From contig JAGTXX020000014.1 of NCBI GenBank assembly GCA_019044685.2, forward strand, positions 930,001 through 994,000: a stretch of 64,000 nt of DNA. Reading direction: 5' to 3'. Below are positions 29,701 through 40,687 of the stretch, one piece after another. Source of the DNA: Nannochloris sp. 'desiccata' (Eukaryota > Chlorophyta > Trebouxiophyceae > Chlorellales > Chlorellaceae). Position numbers and translations under genes: made by a program. The first letter of the stretch is position 1, and every line of letters starts with the position of its first letter. The notes under the pieces were generated by a model. That model was given only the letters and a program-made list of their open reading frames with translations, was not told the DNA's origin and searched no databases.

Positions 29701-30095
29701 CTGTTGGTGGGGGTGCCACCGAGAAATTAAAAAAGAAGGCCGGAGCTGTGGCTACAAAAGCTGTTCCTTTGCTACCAGGGAAAATGAAGACGTTGGAAAG
29801 ACAGCAGCAAGAGTATCCTTCTAGTGATGAAGAAGGCTTTGGCGGCAGCAGCAGTGATTCAGATAGTGAGGGGGGAGGAGGTAACAGGGGCGGCCTAAAG
29901 AAAGCACACGGTTTGAACTCGACTTCTCCTTCTCCTCCTCCTCCTGTTGTTGTTGCTGTTGAATTATCCGGGCAAAAGAAACGTGGAGCGTTACCTGGCA
30001 GGCTGAGAAAGAAGCTTGCAAAAGATAGAATGAAGAAAGCTGCAGCAGCTGCCAATGGAGGAGGTGGCCGTGTCGGTGTGAAAAAATCACGCTAA
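26738..30095 (+). CDS. DEAD-box RNA helicase, ribosome-biogenesis type
   Basis: Three exons, 26738-26849, 26957-27757 and 28306-30095, in phase, 900 residues. After a polar, Lys-rich N-terminus come MPVQKQCWPYLLAGRD (Q motif), AEPGSGKT (motif I, near 200), PTREL (Ia), TPGRLLDLI (Ib), VLDEADKML (II, near 313), FTATMP (III, TAT rather than SAT) and FSNRIKTVRFIF (IV). The C-terminal motifs are ASDVAARGLDVQNLPYVVNYDFP (V) and YIHRVGRTGR (VI, near 526). A 370-residue acidic/basic tail with KKRK clusters follows, typical of nucleolar helicases for pre-rRNA processing (Dbp2/Dbp3-like). Exact orthology is not resolved. The second intron, about 548 bases, is far longer than others here. TGTAA lies about 17 bases after the stop. 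Confidence 0.9.
27758..28305 (+). other. Unusually long intron of the helicase gene
   Basis: 548 bases between gtaagt and ctacttgcag. It is T-rich with a short hairpin (acccagagatgggt near 27881). No coding frame continues through it. Long introns in ribosome-biogenesis genes sometimes host snoRNAs, but no complete C/D or H/ACA box set could be confirmed by eye. Confidence 0.5.
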
Positions 30096-30167
30096 CAAGG
30101 CGACAGGTTTAATGTAAACCCTTTTAAAGTATGTCATACACATATAATTAAATACATTTCTACAAAT

Positions 30168-31592
30168 CTACAGTTTATATCTTTTTCTACGTAACAATCC
30201 CAACTGCACTGCAGCTAGTATCATAGCCACCAACCACAGCAACACCGCCATCCACTCCAACCCAAACGCCACGGCAGGGATAACAGCATCACTAAATGCA
30301 GCATTGAAAGAATAGTCAGTCACAATAACGTACGTCCACTTCACAATAGGCACCGTATACAACGTCAATCCCAGAAAACTAAGCAACAACGTCGCAAAAG
30401 CTAAATTTTTAGTACCAGAAAGCGTCCCTCTTCTTCCGACTGTCGACTCGAAAGCGATTAAAATAATAGAAACTAGGATAGTATACCCCTGTGCTACAAA
30501 GAATAAAATACACCAGAACGTGTCTGCATTCAAATAATGTGGACTATACACTCCTTGGGATTTCACAGACCCCCATTCGCTACCCGTTGAAGACCTATTC
30601 TCTGAAAATTTTCCATTCATATATATCGTCAAGCCGACATCACCCGTCGAGATAAGAAGCAGCGGGAGAAGAAGGAAAAGCCAGACTGGGAAGAAAGATC
30701 TGCATACATCGAGATACGTATCTTTACTTGATTGTTGCTGCTGTTCCTCCATTTGTAGTTGTCCTTGGTTGAAGGGGATAGCACCTCCGCCAGACGTAGC
30801 TGGCGGGGAAGAGCCAAGATAGTCGAGCTGTTGCTGCTGCTGGGGTACGTAAGCTCCTGAGCCTGGGTGCCCTTCAAGTTGGGCACCGCCGTGAGGTTTT
30901 ACAGGGAAAGGATACGCATTCATTGAAGCTGTGGTTCCCATGGGTGAATACAACGCAGCAGCTCCTGCAGCACCAGCGGCAGCACCGCCAATTTGAAAGC
31001 CGGATAAACTTTGATTTGAACGATAATAGTCTTCAAGGCTTTGATTAGGGTTTCTAGGGTCTATAAACGCACCAGTTGTTCCAGCAGTGTTGTATGCAGC
31101 AGCTACTTCGGCCTCTGTAAGACTTCTGCCGCCTGCTGCTGGCAAAGAAGTGGCAGCAGCAGCGCCGCCGCTGCCAAGGTCGCTGCCGAGGCCGTTGAGC
31201 TCAGCATGTATTTTCTGTGCTTGTAACGGTGTTGCACCGAGCTGCTCTGACATTTCTTCAGGTGATAGAGATATTAGCTGTGGCCCAGTGACTGTAAGAA
31301 AAGAGAGAGAAATAATAAAATTAATGCACAGTGAGCGGGGCGGGAAAAAATGTATTGGCCTTGAAACAATGGCGCGTTAATAGTTAGAGAGGTCGAAGCC
31401 ACAAAGGAAGTGGTCAGCTATCTAAATCACGATCTTTGGAAATTAGACAAGGTATAGAGAAAAGGGTAGGATTGTTTACGCACTTGAATTTAGCAGCACT
31501 GCATTTTTTAATCCGCTTAATCCAATTTCATCGAGAAAAGTGGCAACATCCTGGGGTGACCAGGCAAAGATGTTGGTATTTCGCCAACCCAT
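30168..31592 (-). CDS. SAM-domain membrane protein, about four TM helices
   Basis: Two exons, 31484-31592 and 30168-31291, joined at phase 1, 410 residues. The first exon completes a sterile alpha motif: FAWSPQDVATFLDEIGLSGL, then NAVLLNSITGPQLISLSPEE, then LGATPLQAQKIHAELNGL. This matches the SAM pattern (W..xDVxxFLxxIGL ... N.I.G..LL.L..E.L). A low-complexity linker follows (about 75-215, Ala/Gly/Gln/Pro). The C-terminal 190 residues hold about four hydrophobic helices, beginning FFPVWLFLLLPLLLISTGDV and ending VLLWLVAMILAAVQLGLL with a basic RRKRYKL tail. No transporter family is recognised. SAM domains mediate oligomerisation. Read only from the ATG at 31253, the gene would lose half the SAM domain. 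Confidence 0.78.
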
Positions 31593-31894
31593 TGTTTCTT
31601 GGGTTGATGATTTATTGAATGCGTTGTTGTTTGAAGCCTATTTTTAAGTAGCCCAAAATAGGATTTTTAAAGAAGGCAGCTATCGGGCACCCATTCATTT
31701 TAACTTTAACTTCGAAGATTAACTACCTTGTTCCTCTTGTTCATTGTTCACATTCATAAGATACAAATCTCAGCGCGCGATTATCAAATTATAGTAATCT
31801 TCTTACTTTTTTTTATCCATTTGTGAATTCAATTTCAAAAACACAAGATGGTCTCTAAATCACCTCAAATCTGATCACATCCCCCGCAAAGAGC
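31593..31894. promoter_or_regulatory. Putative bidirectional promoter
   Basis: About 300 bases between divergent genes (SAM-domain protein, minus; KHE1-family protein, plus). It must contain both promoters. No defined element was recognised. Confidence 0.4.
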
Positions 31895-33220
31895 ATGGCT
31901 AGTGTCAAGGCACTCGCGCTGCCAATTTTCCGACGCTATTGGCTCTGGCATTCCTGGGAAATCTCAAATAGCGGAGCCATCGCTTCTCGTGCCGCCGCCG
32001 CCTCTACCACCCCAGCTTCTTTACAAGCCACCCATTTAGAAACAAAAACCTGGCGTGATGGCCACACATTAGAAGAACGCTTTGCACTCGCAGGAGACCA
32101 ATTACTGAATAAATTCCAGCAAAGATTAGGCGCTGAGTGGCATAAACTGGAAAGTGCCCGTGATGGTAGCTTACGTAATCGAATGTACCGCCTCGCTCAG
32201 GCAGTACTATCACGTGAAGACCCACAAGAAACATTCCTGAAATCAGTTCCTACGGACCACACAGAAATGCTGGTCCTCTACCCTGGTAGTTGCAAAGAAA
32301 GACTGGTCAGACGTAGGCTGCGATTGCTGGCATTGCAGGGGAAGAGAAGGCATAGAAGACGTATTTTTTGGTGGAGCTTAGCTATGGTGCCACAAATCCC
32401 TTTAATGGTGACTCCTTTACCGAATATAACTGTTTATTACACTCTATATAGACTGTATTCTCATATAAGGGCTCTCCAAGGGAGTAAGTCGCTAGAAAAA
32501 GGTTTCACTGCATTAGACTCTCAGCAGCTCCATCTATTAAGAGATGAGTTACTCCGTTATCAAGCATCCCACAATAATGCTGAGTTTCCATCTGATAGCT
32601 GGGCTGCAAAATTAGTCCGGCAAGAAAAAACGTACCTAGATATTTTCGAGCGATTGCGGCTCTTGCAGAAACAGCGAAGGCTGGAAGCCATGCTCAAGGG
32701 GCAAGACGTCCCCTCAGCTGCTGCGTTATTGAATGCAAGTGATACACACAGTGGTCCAGGAGTGGATGTAGATAGGACGTTTGATGCTCAGGGAGCTGTC
32801 ATTGCAGCCCAGGCGGCTGAAGAGAAAAGCCGTGGAGAAGGGCAAGGCGCCGGCGCCGGCGCCACTGGCACGGGCTCGAAGTTTCCAAAAACAATTGCCG
32901 AGGGCTTCAGCACAGGCATGAATTTGAAATTTTACGGTAGCGCTGAGCTTGAGGATTTGGTCAAACCAGAAGAAAGGGTGAAAATTCCACTTTCTGATGA
33001 AGCCGCTTTAAAAATTGGTCAATTTTATGGGGTTGAGCATTTGTTAGAGTATGTCGCGAGAGCAAGAAGAAGAGTCGTAGGGTCTATGTTCCCAGCACAT
33101 ACTGAAGAATGGAGCTCATCTAGTGGTCGTTCTCCTAGGGGCTCTACAACAACAACAAGAACAACAACAGCAGCAGCAGCAGCGGCAGCAGGAGCAGTGA
33201 CTGGGGGAAAAAGTACATAG
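31895..33220 (+). CDS. Mitochondrial K+/H+ exchange-related protein (KHE1 family)
   Basis: A single exon of 441 residues. A 45-residue N-terminus rich in Ala, Arg and Ser suggests import into mitochondria. The family core (about 100-230) includes MLVLYPGSCKERLVRRRLRL, then FWWSLAMVPQIPLMVTPLPN, then NITVYYTLYRLYSHIRALQGS. The hydrophobic LPN..YY..YR..SH.RAL motif is the hallmark of the yeast Mrs8/Ylh47-partner KHE1-related family. These proteins associate with the LETM1-dependent K+/H+ exchange system of the inner membrane. The C-terminal third is a helical linker and a domain with AALKIGQFYGVEHLLEYVAR, ending in Thr/Ala runs. The family call rests on this motif. Confidence 0.78.
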   Translation: MASVKALALPIFRRYWLWHSWEISNSGAIASRAAAASTTPASLQATHLETKTWRDGHTLEERFALAGDQLLNKFQQRLGAEWHKLESARDGSLRNRMYRLAQAVLSREDPQETFLKSVPTDHTEMLVLYPGSCKERLVRRRLRLLALQGKRRHRRRIFWWSLAMVPQIPLMVTPLPNITVYYTLYRLYSHIRALQGSKSLEKGFTALDSQQLHLLRDELLRYQASHNNAEFPSDSWAAKLVRQEKTYLDIFERLRLLQKQRRLEAMLKGQDVPSAAALLNASDTHSGPGVDVDRTFDAQGAVIAAQAAEEKSRGEGQGAGAGATGTGSKFPKTIAEGFSTGMNLKFYGSAELEDLVKPEERVKIPLSDEAALKIGQFYGVEHLLEYVARARRRVVGSMFPAHTEEWSSSSGRSPRGSTTTTRTTTAAAAAAAGAVTGGKST

Positions 33221-33491
33221 AGAAGTGAATTTCTTCTTTCATATATTGATACATCGATATAGGATATATATTCTTATTATTTCATGCGTTGCCGTTGTTT
33301 GCTCTATCATAGTTTCTTTCTTTTTCTACTTTCCTATCGATACCACTAAATTTCTTAATGTTGTTGTTACTTTCTATTCTCAAAATGTTTACTACAGCCA
33401 CTATAGTTGTTGTAATGCATCTAAAATGCGGTGTGGTAAATGATCATTCAAGCTATCAGGCATGAGTAACAACCTTTCAAATGCTGTTCGA
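33221..33491. other. Convergent intergenic region
   Basis: About 270 T-rich bases between the convergent KHE1-like and lipase genes. No gene was seen. Confidence 0.35.
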
Positions 33492-36254
33492 TCAGCCTCC
33501 ACCACCACAGGCACTGTTTTTTTTATTTTGCTGAGACGCTGTTGAAGTGTCTCCATCCTGCTTTTGCTGTTGTTCTTTATCTTGCTGCTGATGTGATGCT
33601 ACAACTTGTGCTTCTGCTTCATCTATATTCACACCACGACCACGATCATCGCCACCACCACCACCACCTTTCTCTGTCCGCCTCTCGTCCCGTGCCACCG
33701 CCTCTGCACCTATACCACCATCACCACTGCTGGAAACTCTATACGTCCCTTGTTCCCATGCATTATCCCATGCTTCTTCTATTATACCTTCATCTATAAC
33801 ATCATTGGTGGCATCAGCAAGACTGCTTACGTCTTCATCAGCTGGAAAGATCCATAAAATACGACCAGGTGGAAAGAGCAACTCCGGATCGTTAGGCATC
33901 AACTCGTCTTGACTTGTTGAACTTGTACGTGCACCATACGTATCTGTACTATTGCCCCTGATACCACCACCACCAGCAGCAGCAGCAGCATCACTTTGCT
34001 GTTGAGCTTGGGCCATAGCTGCAGTAGCAAGACCTGTATCCGCTCCTGCAAAGCTGCCGTAATTCAATACGGAAACTTCCTCTTCTTGAAGTACAGGCAC
34101 TACAGATGGAGCTGCATCGACAGAAGCAGTACCAATGTCTTCTTCTTCTACGTTTAATTCTACGTTTTTTTGTTCTTGATCGATAGCAGCATTGCTAGAA
34201 AGATCTATAATAGGCACCACAGGAGCCTCGTCGGTCGGTGTACTGCTAGGTTCTAAAAGCTGCGCCAAGCCCATGGCATTCACAGCATTCGCAGCAGCAG
34301 CACTTACTGCACCCCCACGTGCACTCACACCACTAGAAATATTCGTACTCGTTATACTCAGCACTGAATCTAATTTCTTTTTCAATCCTTCAGCCACCCG
34401 CCTCACCGGCGACGCTTCACTGGCCTCGACCAACAACTTTTCTACGCTCGCATAACTCAAATGCGGAATCGCATCAGAGCCGAGTACTAACGAGATCACA
34501 TACTCTTCACAGATTGCTGCTAAAGACTCACTCATAACAGCAGCACTGCCTACAGTAATAGCATAGACGGACCCTAGTCCCTCAGCAGCACCGCCCCTAT
34601 CTCTTAAAAGCATACATAACAACGCAGCGACCCCGCCTCCTAAACTGTGTCCAGTGATTAACACCGGCCATCCTGGACATTTCTTCGCTGCATCTTTCAA
34701 TGCAGCTTCAGTGGTGCAGTGAATATAAGACGCTGCTGCCAGGATGCCAGGATGGACCCAACCGTCGACTCCTCCAAGATCAATTTCCATTGGATGTGCA
34801 GCTAAATCAGACAATAAATCGCCTATTTCTAGCGTGCCGCGTATAGAAATAACAACACATTTGTTCACGCGATCTATTGCTACGTAATGACAAGGTCGGA
34901 AAGGGTAATTACGCCAATGCGAAAGTAGAATATCTTCAGGAGCGATACCAGCCAAGGCAGCAACAGCTTCATTATTAGCCTCTACTGACGCTCCAGCGAC
35001 GGCATTGAAGGTTAAGGGTTGTACCGTTTGGAGTTTGATGTAGCTCGTAACGCTGGTGATGTGGCCAGCAGCCATGGCGAAGCCGTAGGCTGCTCTGCTG
35101 TGCATCGCTGCACAAAGAAGATCTTGCAGCAGTGTGGCCGTACCAACTTCTTGAAACTCATTATTATTATTATTACTATCATCAATAAGAGGAGTAGTAT
35201 TAGTACTAGTACCTTTGTTTCCTTTTATTAGTTGCTTCTGGTGTAGCATTGAAGGTGGCGGTGTCGTGTCAGCTGCAAAAATTTGTCTTTGCGAAGCTTG
35301 TGTTTGTAACAGTTGGTAAATTTCTTGATGTTTCTTGTAAAGGAAGAAAAGAGCAGAAGGGTCCCAGGGAACCAATGTCCATACTTTCCTTCTAGAAAGC
35401 AAGTCAAGAACCATGGTTATAAAGCCGCGAAGCGCTTTGTTCTTTGCTTCGGCTTCCCTTGCCTTGGCAGCGGCAGCGGCAGAAGCTGTATTCCTAGCAT
35501 TCCGCTCCTTGTTCTCTGCACCTTGATCATTATTCTTGTTTAAATTAACAGCAGCTACACCACGAGTACCGACACCACCACCACCACCACCACCACCACC
35601 ACCACTATGATCAGTCCTTCGTCTCCATGCCCTTCTTCTACAGGTATCACCAAATCGTTGACTGGCCCGACCTCCCGATCGTTTGTATTGCAAGTGTTTG
35701 AACACAGTGGCATATTGCCAGCCTTCAGTGTCTGTACTGGGGGTAATGACTACTTCCCAATCAGGCGAATCTGGTATTAGGTTGGAACTCGTTGGTGTTG
35801 TTGTTGGTAGAGAAGAAGAAGAAGAAGAAGTGGTGGTGGTGGTGATGGGATGAGTGGCGGCGGTGGTGGTGGACGCTGCCAGATTAGTTAAAGCAACTTC
35901 GTTCCCCTCCGGGTCAGTCCATGATGGGATGTCGAGAATAGCAACAGGAGGTTGCCAAGTACCCATCCAACGTTGATTTTCGTAGATTTCGCGAGCTTGA
36001 TGGGTGGCAGAAGCATCAGGCACAAAGGTGTCACGACCGCCAGCGGCAAGATCAAGATTCGATGGTTCTATTTCCTGACCTCGGCCTCTCCAGTTGAATG
36101 TCAGCATGGTATTTCCCAGTCGTTGCAGCCAAGATGCCTTGCCTCTAGGTAAACGAGCGTGACATGCAGTGTGGCGTGAGATAATTAACTTGTGATTCTT
36201 GATCGAGAAAGAAGATGGTTGTGAACAACATGCAATGCAGTCACTTCTCAGCAT
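33492..36254 (-). CDS. Class 3 lipase (alpha/beta hydrolase), DAG-lipase-like
   Basis: A single exon of 920 residues. The lipase_3 fold is in the middle: ADTTPP...LQDLLCAAMHSRAAYGFA (about 370-400), CVVISIRGTLEIGDLLSDLA (about 470, oxyanion strand), and the nucleophile elbow LITGHSLGGGVAALLCMLLR near 531. After it come VYAITVGSAAV and DAIPHLSYASVEKL with the acid Asp. This order resembles sn-1 diacylglycerol lipases and plant class 3 lipases. The N-terminal 250 residues include a Ser/Thr low-complexity tract and a basic segment, and the C-terminus is disordered and Gln/Gly-rich. The promoter lies only about 113 bases from the left end of the transposon at 36368, so the insertion may affect expression. 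Confidence 0.85.
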   Translation of the reverse strand: MLRSDCIACCSQPSSFSIKNHKLIISRHTACHARLPRGKASWLQRLGNTMLTFNWRGRGQEIEPSNLDLAAGGRDTFVPDASATHQAREIYENQRWMGTWQPPVAILDIPSWTDPEGNEVALTNLAASTTTAATHPITTTTTSSSSSSLPTTTPTSSNLIPDSPDWEVVITPSTDTEGWQYATVFKHLQYKRSGGRASQRFGDTCRRRAWRRRTDHSGGGGGGGGGGVGTRGVAAVNLNKNNDQGAENKERNARNTASAAAAAKAREAEAKNKALRGFITMVLDLLSRRKVWTLVPWDPSALFFLYKKHQEIYQLLQTQASQRQIFAADTTPPPSMLHQKQLIKGNKGTSTNTTPLIDDSNNNNNEFQEVGTATLLQDLLCAAMHSRAAYGFAMAAGHITSVTSYIKLQTVQPLTFNAVAGASVEANNEAVAALAGIAPEDILLSHWRNYPFRPCHYVAIDRVNKCVVISIRGTLEIGDLLSDLAAHPMEIDLGGVDGWVHPGILAAASYIHCTTEAALKDAAKKCPGWPVLITGHSLGGGVAALLCMLLRDRGGAAEGLGSVYAITVGSAAVMSESLAAICEEYVISLVLGSDAIPHLSYASVEKLLVEASEASPVRRVAEGLKKKLDSVLSITSTNISSGVSARGGAVSAAAANAVNAMGLAQLLEPSSTPTDEAPVVPIIDLSSNAAIDQEQKNVELNVEEEDIGTASVDAAPSVVPVLQEEEVSVLNYGSFAGADTGLATAAMAQAQQQSDAAAAAGGGGIRGNSTDTYGARTSSTSQDELMPNDPELLFPPGRILWIFPADEDVSSLADATNDVIDEGIIEEAWDNAWEQGTYRVSSSGDGGIGAEAVARDERRTEKGGGGGGDDRGRGVNIDEAEAQVVASHQQQDKEQQQKQDGDTSTASQQNKKNSACGGGG

Positions 36255-36359
36255 GGCTACACATATTGTGACCTTTTACAAAACGTTTTAAACTAAATTT
36301 TACAACATACGCGCAATTTACTCCACGCTTCCCTTTATTGCTGTTCAGCTTCTTGCACC

Positions 36360-36370
36360 AAAATGTCCAC
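36360..36370. repeat. Target-site duplication, left copy
   Basis: aaaatgtccac, repeated directly at 43170-43180. The last three bases may belong to the element, leaving an 8-bp duplication. Confidence 0.8.
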
Positions 36371-36422
36371 AAGCCTTCGGCCCCTACAATATTCACATGA
36401 AATTCTTAAATGAGATTCTCTA
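36368..36422 (+). repeat. Transposon left terminal inverted repeat
   Basis: 55 bp starting cacaagccttcggcccc. It matches the reverse complement of 43115-43169 except at positions 1, 3, 13 and 19. Confidence 0.92.
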
Positions 36423-36779
36423 AAACGCTTATTGCTTTGCTCTCTTCAGCTCAAGCTTATTAAATATTTATTTACTAGTTTATACCAACCGCCTGGCTGC
36501 CTACGCCCCGGCTAGGTACAGTTTGGACATCATGATGATCATCCTGAGTTGCAGTGTAAAGTTTGCAAGGTGTTGCGAGGGCGTCCGTTGTTTCGTTTTC
36601 AACTCCATTTTGTCATCAAATTGTATGCACTCAGTTTAAGCAGGCTTCTAGTGCGCTTTTCTCTCGAAATTGCCCTACTCGAAATTGCTCTCCCAAGAGA
36701 GAAATTTATGATTAAAAAGCAATAAAATGAGCTGGATAAGTTATAAATCGAGGCTGAGAGTTTGGCAAATCGTATATAG

Positions 36780-39700
36780 AGTGTATATCATAAAATTGGA
36801 GGCGACTTCCTGTTTTTCTGGGTTGACGACGCTCCCAGATTCAAATTGAGCTACACCGCCACTGTTAATTTTGCAGATGCCCTTGCGGACCAGGGAGCAG
36901 GCGCACTGAGCAACTTCTTCCACGAAGCTAACGAAAATAACGTTACTAGCCACAGTCACATCAATTTATGGTCAACAATAGGGACTCACAACATCAGAAA
37001 ATTTATAGTGACGGGACCAGACTGGAGTCATTTGTCATCGAAGAGAAAAGCTACCGAAAGAGGCAGGCAACCGGACTACATCATTAAATGTTTGATCGAG
37101 TTAAAACACGAAGGCTTGCCATTTGTATTTTTCTATAGACCGCTCATGAAGTCGGCTACTGAAGCGCAGTGGGTAATCTGCGAGGTATTTCCAGAGGCAC
37201 ACGCTGCAACCTTGGTCAATACTGATGCCTGGAAGCAGCTGCTGCGGTCAACCGAAATTTTACCTCCACCTAGACCGAAATTTAATGCTGCTTACAGAAG
37301 ACCAGCAAAGCAGCCCAGGTTGGGACCAACACGTCGTCAGTTCAATTCAACGGTAGTTGGCGGTGGTTGGGAAAATGCACAAATCAGAGAAGAGCGTCGA
37401 AGAGAATATTTGAAGCCTTTGCAGGACGCTGGGGTAACTGAAAATGTTTTTCTGGAACGCATGAAGCATCTTTTATCTTCATCTAGCAGTTTACCACCAA
37501 CTCTGGTGCTTGATGATGGCGATGAGCTCCAAGTGGTCATGCCTGATTTTATTGGGCAACAAGAAACCCTATCAAAGGTGCCTGTTCTGGTAAGTGATGT
37601 TGGATGCGGTGTCCTTCACCTGTTTTGAATGAATTCTATTCTTCTAATCTTTCTCTATCCTATTATCTTGCAGGTATCACTTGAGCAGGGCGAGGAACCA
37701 AAGTGCCGGTGCACCTGTCGCCTATATCGCGTAACCGCCGTCTGTGCACATGTTGGCCTGATTATCACGTATGAAAATGAGTTTAGAAAATTGAATTTGG
37801 CAACTGGACGTGTTGCAGGTGTAGTACCTATCGAAAACACGGATGGCGCACTTGTTGCTTATACTGTGCACGGCAAGATTGTTCGAGTAATGAAAGAGAA
37901 CAACAAACCGAAGTTCAGCTGCACTCACTGCAGTGGAAGTAACTGCAATCATGCTTGTGAGTCAATACGCTATGCAGAGAAATATGGAATTGGCTCTGAT
38001 TGCATTGATGGTGATTTAGACGGCACCGAGGACGACGATGATAGACATAAATATTTGCAGTTGAAAGATGGTACGTGAAATACGGAATTTAAATCTGAAA
38101 TGTACTTGGTAGTTGCTGATCTTTTCTCTCCTTTGCAGGTCATTATCACTTGCCAACTGGGCTTACTTGGCCAAAGTCACCATGTGTTACCGATGCCATC
38201 GAGCGTTTGCTCTTCAAAAAAAAAAATGTTTTCAAGGTAGGTAATTGATGTCTAGATATGCATTTTTGTATGGTATTTGACACATTATACTAATTACTCG
38301 TTGTATCAAATTCGTGGTTTGCAGGACCGTGTGAGCAACGTTGAGTATGCTTTGGCGCCGCAGCGGGGAGGCCCCTGCACCTGTGACGGTTGTTACGATT
38401 CCGGCTCCTATGAGTTTGTTTCTAACTGCAACTTGTTTATGGAACGCTCTGATGGATGCTTACAGCTCCCTTTGTATAATCTGCATTGCTCAAACAAGAA
38501 CCCGGCTTGTTGCAAGAGGTACAATGGTTCCGAAGATGGGGTCTTCATGATTAGTAAGACTCAAGCTGTCTCTCTTGGCTTTCTTTATCGAAATTTGGAG
38601 CTATACCATGCTTCTGGACTCTCCCCTGCTGCATTTTATTCTGCTGTTTTGGAAAATGAATACAATGGGCCATATGAAAATTCAAAGCCCAATGTGGACC
38701 TATTCTCTGAAAATACTTGGCGCCAAGCCCTCTTCTTGTTCTTGTGTAGCCTTCGCAACACGTCGTCAGGGAATGTATTCAAGTGTGCTCATTGTAGAAA
38801 CTGTCCTGAGAGCCTTATAATTGATGGTACTGCAGTGACCATGAAGGGAGATCGTTTTACAGGCCAGCCTATCAATGCCGTCTTGGAGGACGCCAGAGTG
38901 GTAGAGCAAAAGCATAATATGAACTCTCGAGCATTTTTTAATATTCAAGCAGAGAGGAAGACTTTGAACACGATAGCTAGGCGTTATGCGAAGAGCATAA
39001 AGGCTATTGACAGCACACCCGAGTCCCCTCTTCCCAAACTTTGCGATTGCGATAAAAAACTAGAAGAACGAGCGGGTAGTTATGGCTTGGACCTGTTTTT
39101 AAAATGGGTTGATGAGAAGATTCAAGCTAGAGAGTTGTCAAAGGCAGAGAGAGAAGCGATTTACTACTTTTTGGGAAGAAATATTGGTACCAATAGCCCT
39201 GTGCTTGCTTATTTCCCCAACCTGCTCGTATCTCTAATAGAAGATAAAATCAGCGGCGACTCTCGCTTGTTGCCAAGAACTGTTGTGGATGCCATCGCAG
39301 CATCTTCCCCTAGCTTGTTTAATGTTCTCAAAGTATCAGGTGCTCGTCGTAGTCGTCCATTTACTGTACCAGAAGCATTTCTGCCATTGCTTAGAGTACT
39401 TTGCGAGCGAGCGCACCATTGCACAGAGGGTCCCGGCATCGAGGAAGTAGATGAACTCGCTCAAGAAGACGCTAGAAGGCAGGAGTCCTCTGCAGAATCT
39501 CTTGAATGTCTCGGCACTGGAGTGTGTGTGGGGATCCCTCAGCTAAGAGAACGGCCCAAATTTACTGCTGATAAGGCCAAGGACTTCATTGGTTGTAATA
39601 AACAGTTTCTTAAAGGGCGTGGGCGCACTGGTGGGGTGATGACAATATTTTGCCCCCATGGCGTCTGCTATGCAGGATTTATTCTCCCAAAGGCGGAAAG

Positions 39701-40088
39701 CAGAGATCATTTGTTCAGTTTTATGGTGAAATACTTGGAGAGGCCCCCCAAATATCTTGTCTATGATTTTGGTTGTGCTGCGCTAGATTATTGCCTCAAC
39801 CGCCTCCCAGGTTGGTTTAAAAATATGATGGTAGTTGTGGACCGAATGCATTGGGATAACCACACTGCATGCTGCTCTCGTTTTAATATTCGTTTATACG
39901 AAGATCTCGATGGTCTTAACAGCCAGATTGCAGAACAGTGCAACGCCGCTTTGAGAAAAATCAATCCGACGCTGCATCGTTCAAGTCAACCTTTCTTCAT
40001 GGTAATGCTACGGCAGTATCTACATGCCTGGAACACAAAAAAGGAAAAGGCACTTGGTATAGGCCTCGGCCGAGGGCTTCTTTATTAG
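36780..40088 (+). CDS. KDZ/HMGXB3-like transposase with SWIM zinc finger
   Basis: The exons run up to 37589, then 37674-38070, 38139-38236 and 38325-40088, joined in phase at GTAAGT/GTACGT/GTAGGT donors. The result is about 1000 residues. The 5' end is unresolved: the frame is open from 36780 without a good ATG, so a short upstream exon is likely. A SWIM-type finger (CTC..CAH, nt about 37704-37757) and a cysteine cluster (CTCDGCYDSGSYEFVSNC and CSNKNPACCKRY, about 38375-38515) precede the catalytic core. The core has CPHGVCYAGFILPKAE, YLVYDFGCAALDYCLNR (Asp at 39765), VVVDRMHWDNHTACC (Asp at 39840) and LNSQIAEQCNAALRK (Glu at 39933). This arrangement matches Kyakuja-Dileera-Zisupton transposases and the domesticated HMGXB3. 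No stop interrupts any exon. It would cut and paste the element via the flanking TIRs. Confidence 0.85.
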
Positions 40089-40687
40089 TAGGTGTGATGG
40101 GGAGATGGTGACTCGTCTTTCCGTGGTTGAAAATTTTCAACAGTTTTTTTCAATTGATTATATAATGTTAACTAAATAATATTCTAAGCTGAGATGGATT
40201 TGTAATAAGATTATCGGATGAATAAATCGATTCATGGCGTAATAGCGTGGATTAAAATCATTGGTTATGCATAATTAACGCTCTCTCATTAATAACAACA
40301 CTTTTAGAGAAGATGCAAGGGCACCGCACATACCCGTTACCCCTAGATTCTCATACCTAATCACGTTGATGGCCACAAATCTTCTATAATTCCATTTTTT
40401 GTATATTTTTATTACATGTTGGGTATAAGAGGAGGCAAGAAAGCTGAAAGAGTCATGAGGAAAAGGAGAAACCGTTGAATACTGAGACAGGTGATCTCCG
40501 CCGCCACCACTCAATGATCACTCACAACTACCACCACCAAAAAACAAAATTGAGGAAAACCAACTTGATATTCAGCACAAGCACTATAAATAACACAGCT
40601 CCAGAAAGTTTAACCACGATCTACGGCAGCTGAAAAAATGAAGCAGCAGGCCAGAAGGCGAAAAAGCAGGCCAAAAGCACACACTGA
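40089..40687. other. Convergent non-coding stretch inside the transposon
   Basis: About 600 AT-rich bases between the transposase stop and the stop of the second gene. It should hold both 3' ends. TGTAA occurs near 40200. No further gene was seen. Confidence 0.45.

Noticed and set aside
31253..31592. ATG at 31253 as start of the membrane protein
   Set aside because: The frame continues upstream through half a SAM domain to a clean acceptor, and a matching first exon supplies the other half.
36846..40088. SWIM protein as a MULE/FHY3-type transposase or host transcription factor
   Set aside because: The catalytic region has the CPHGVCY, YDFGCAALDYC and NSQIAEQCN pattern of KDZ/HMGXB3-like proteins, and the 8-11 bp duplication and 55-bp ends do not fit a typical MULE (9-bp duplication, long TIRs).
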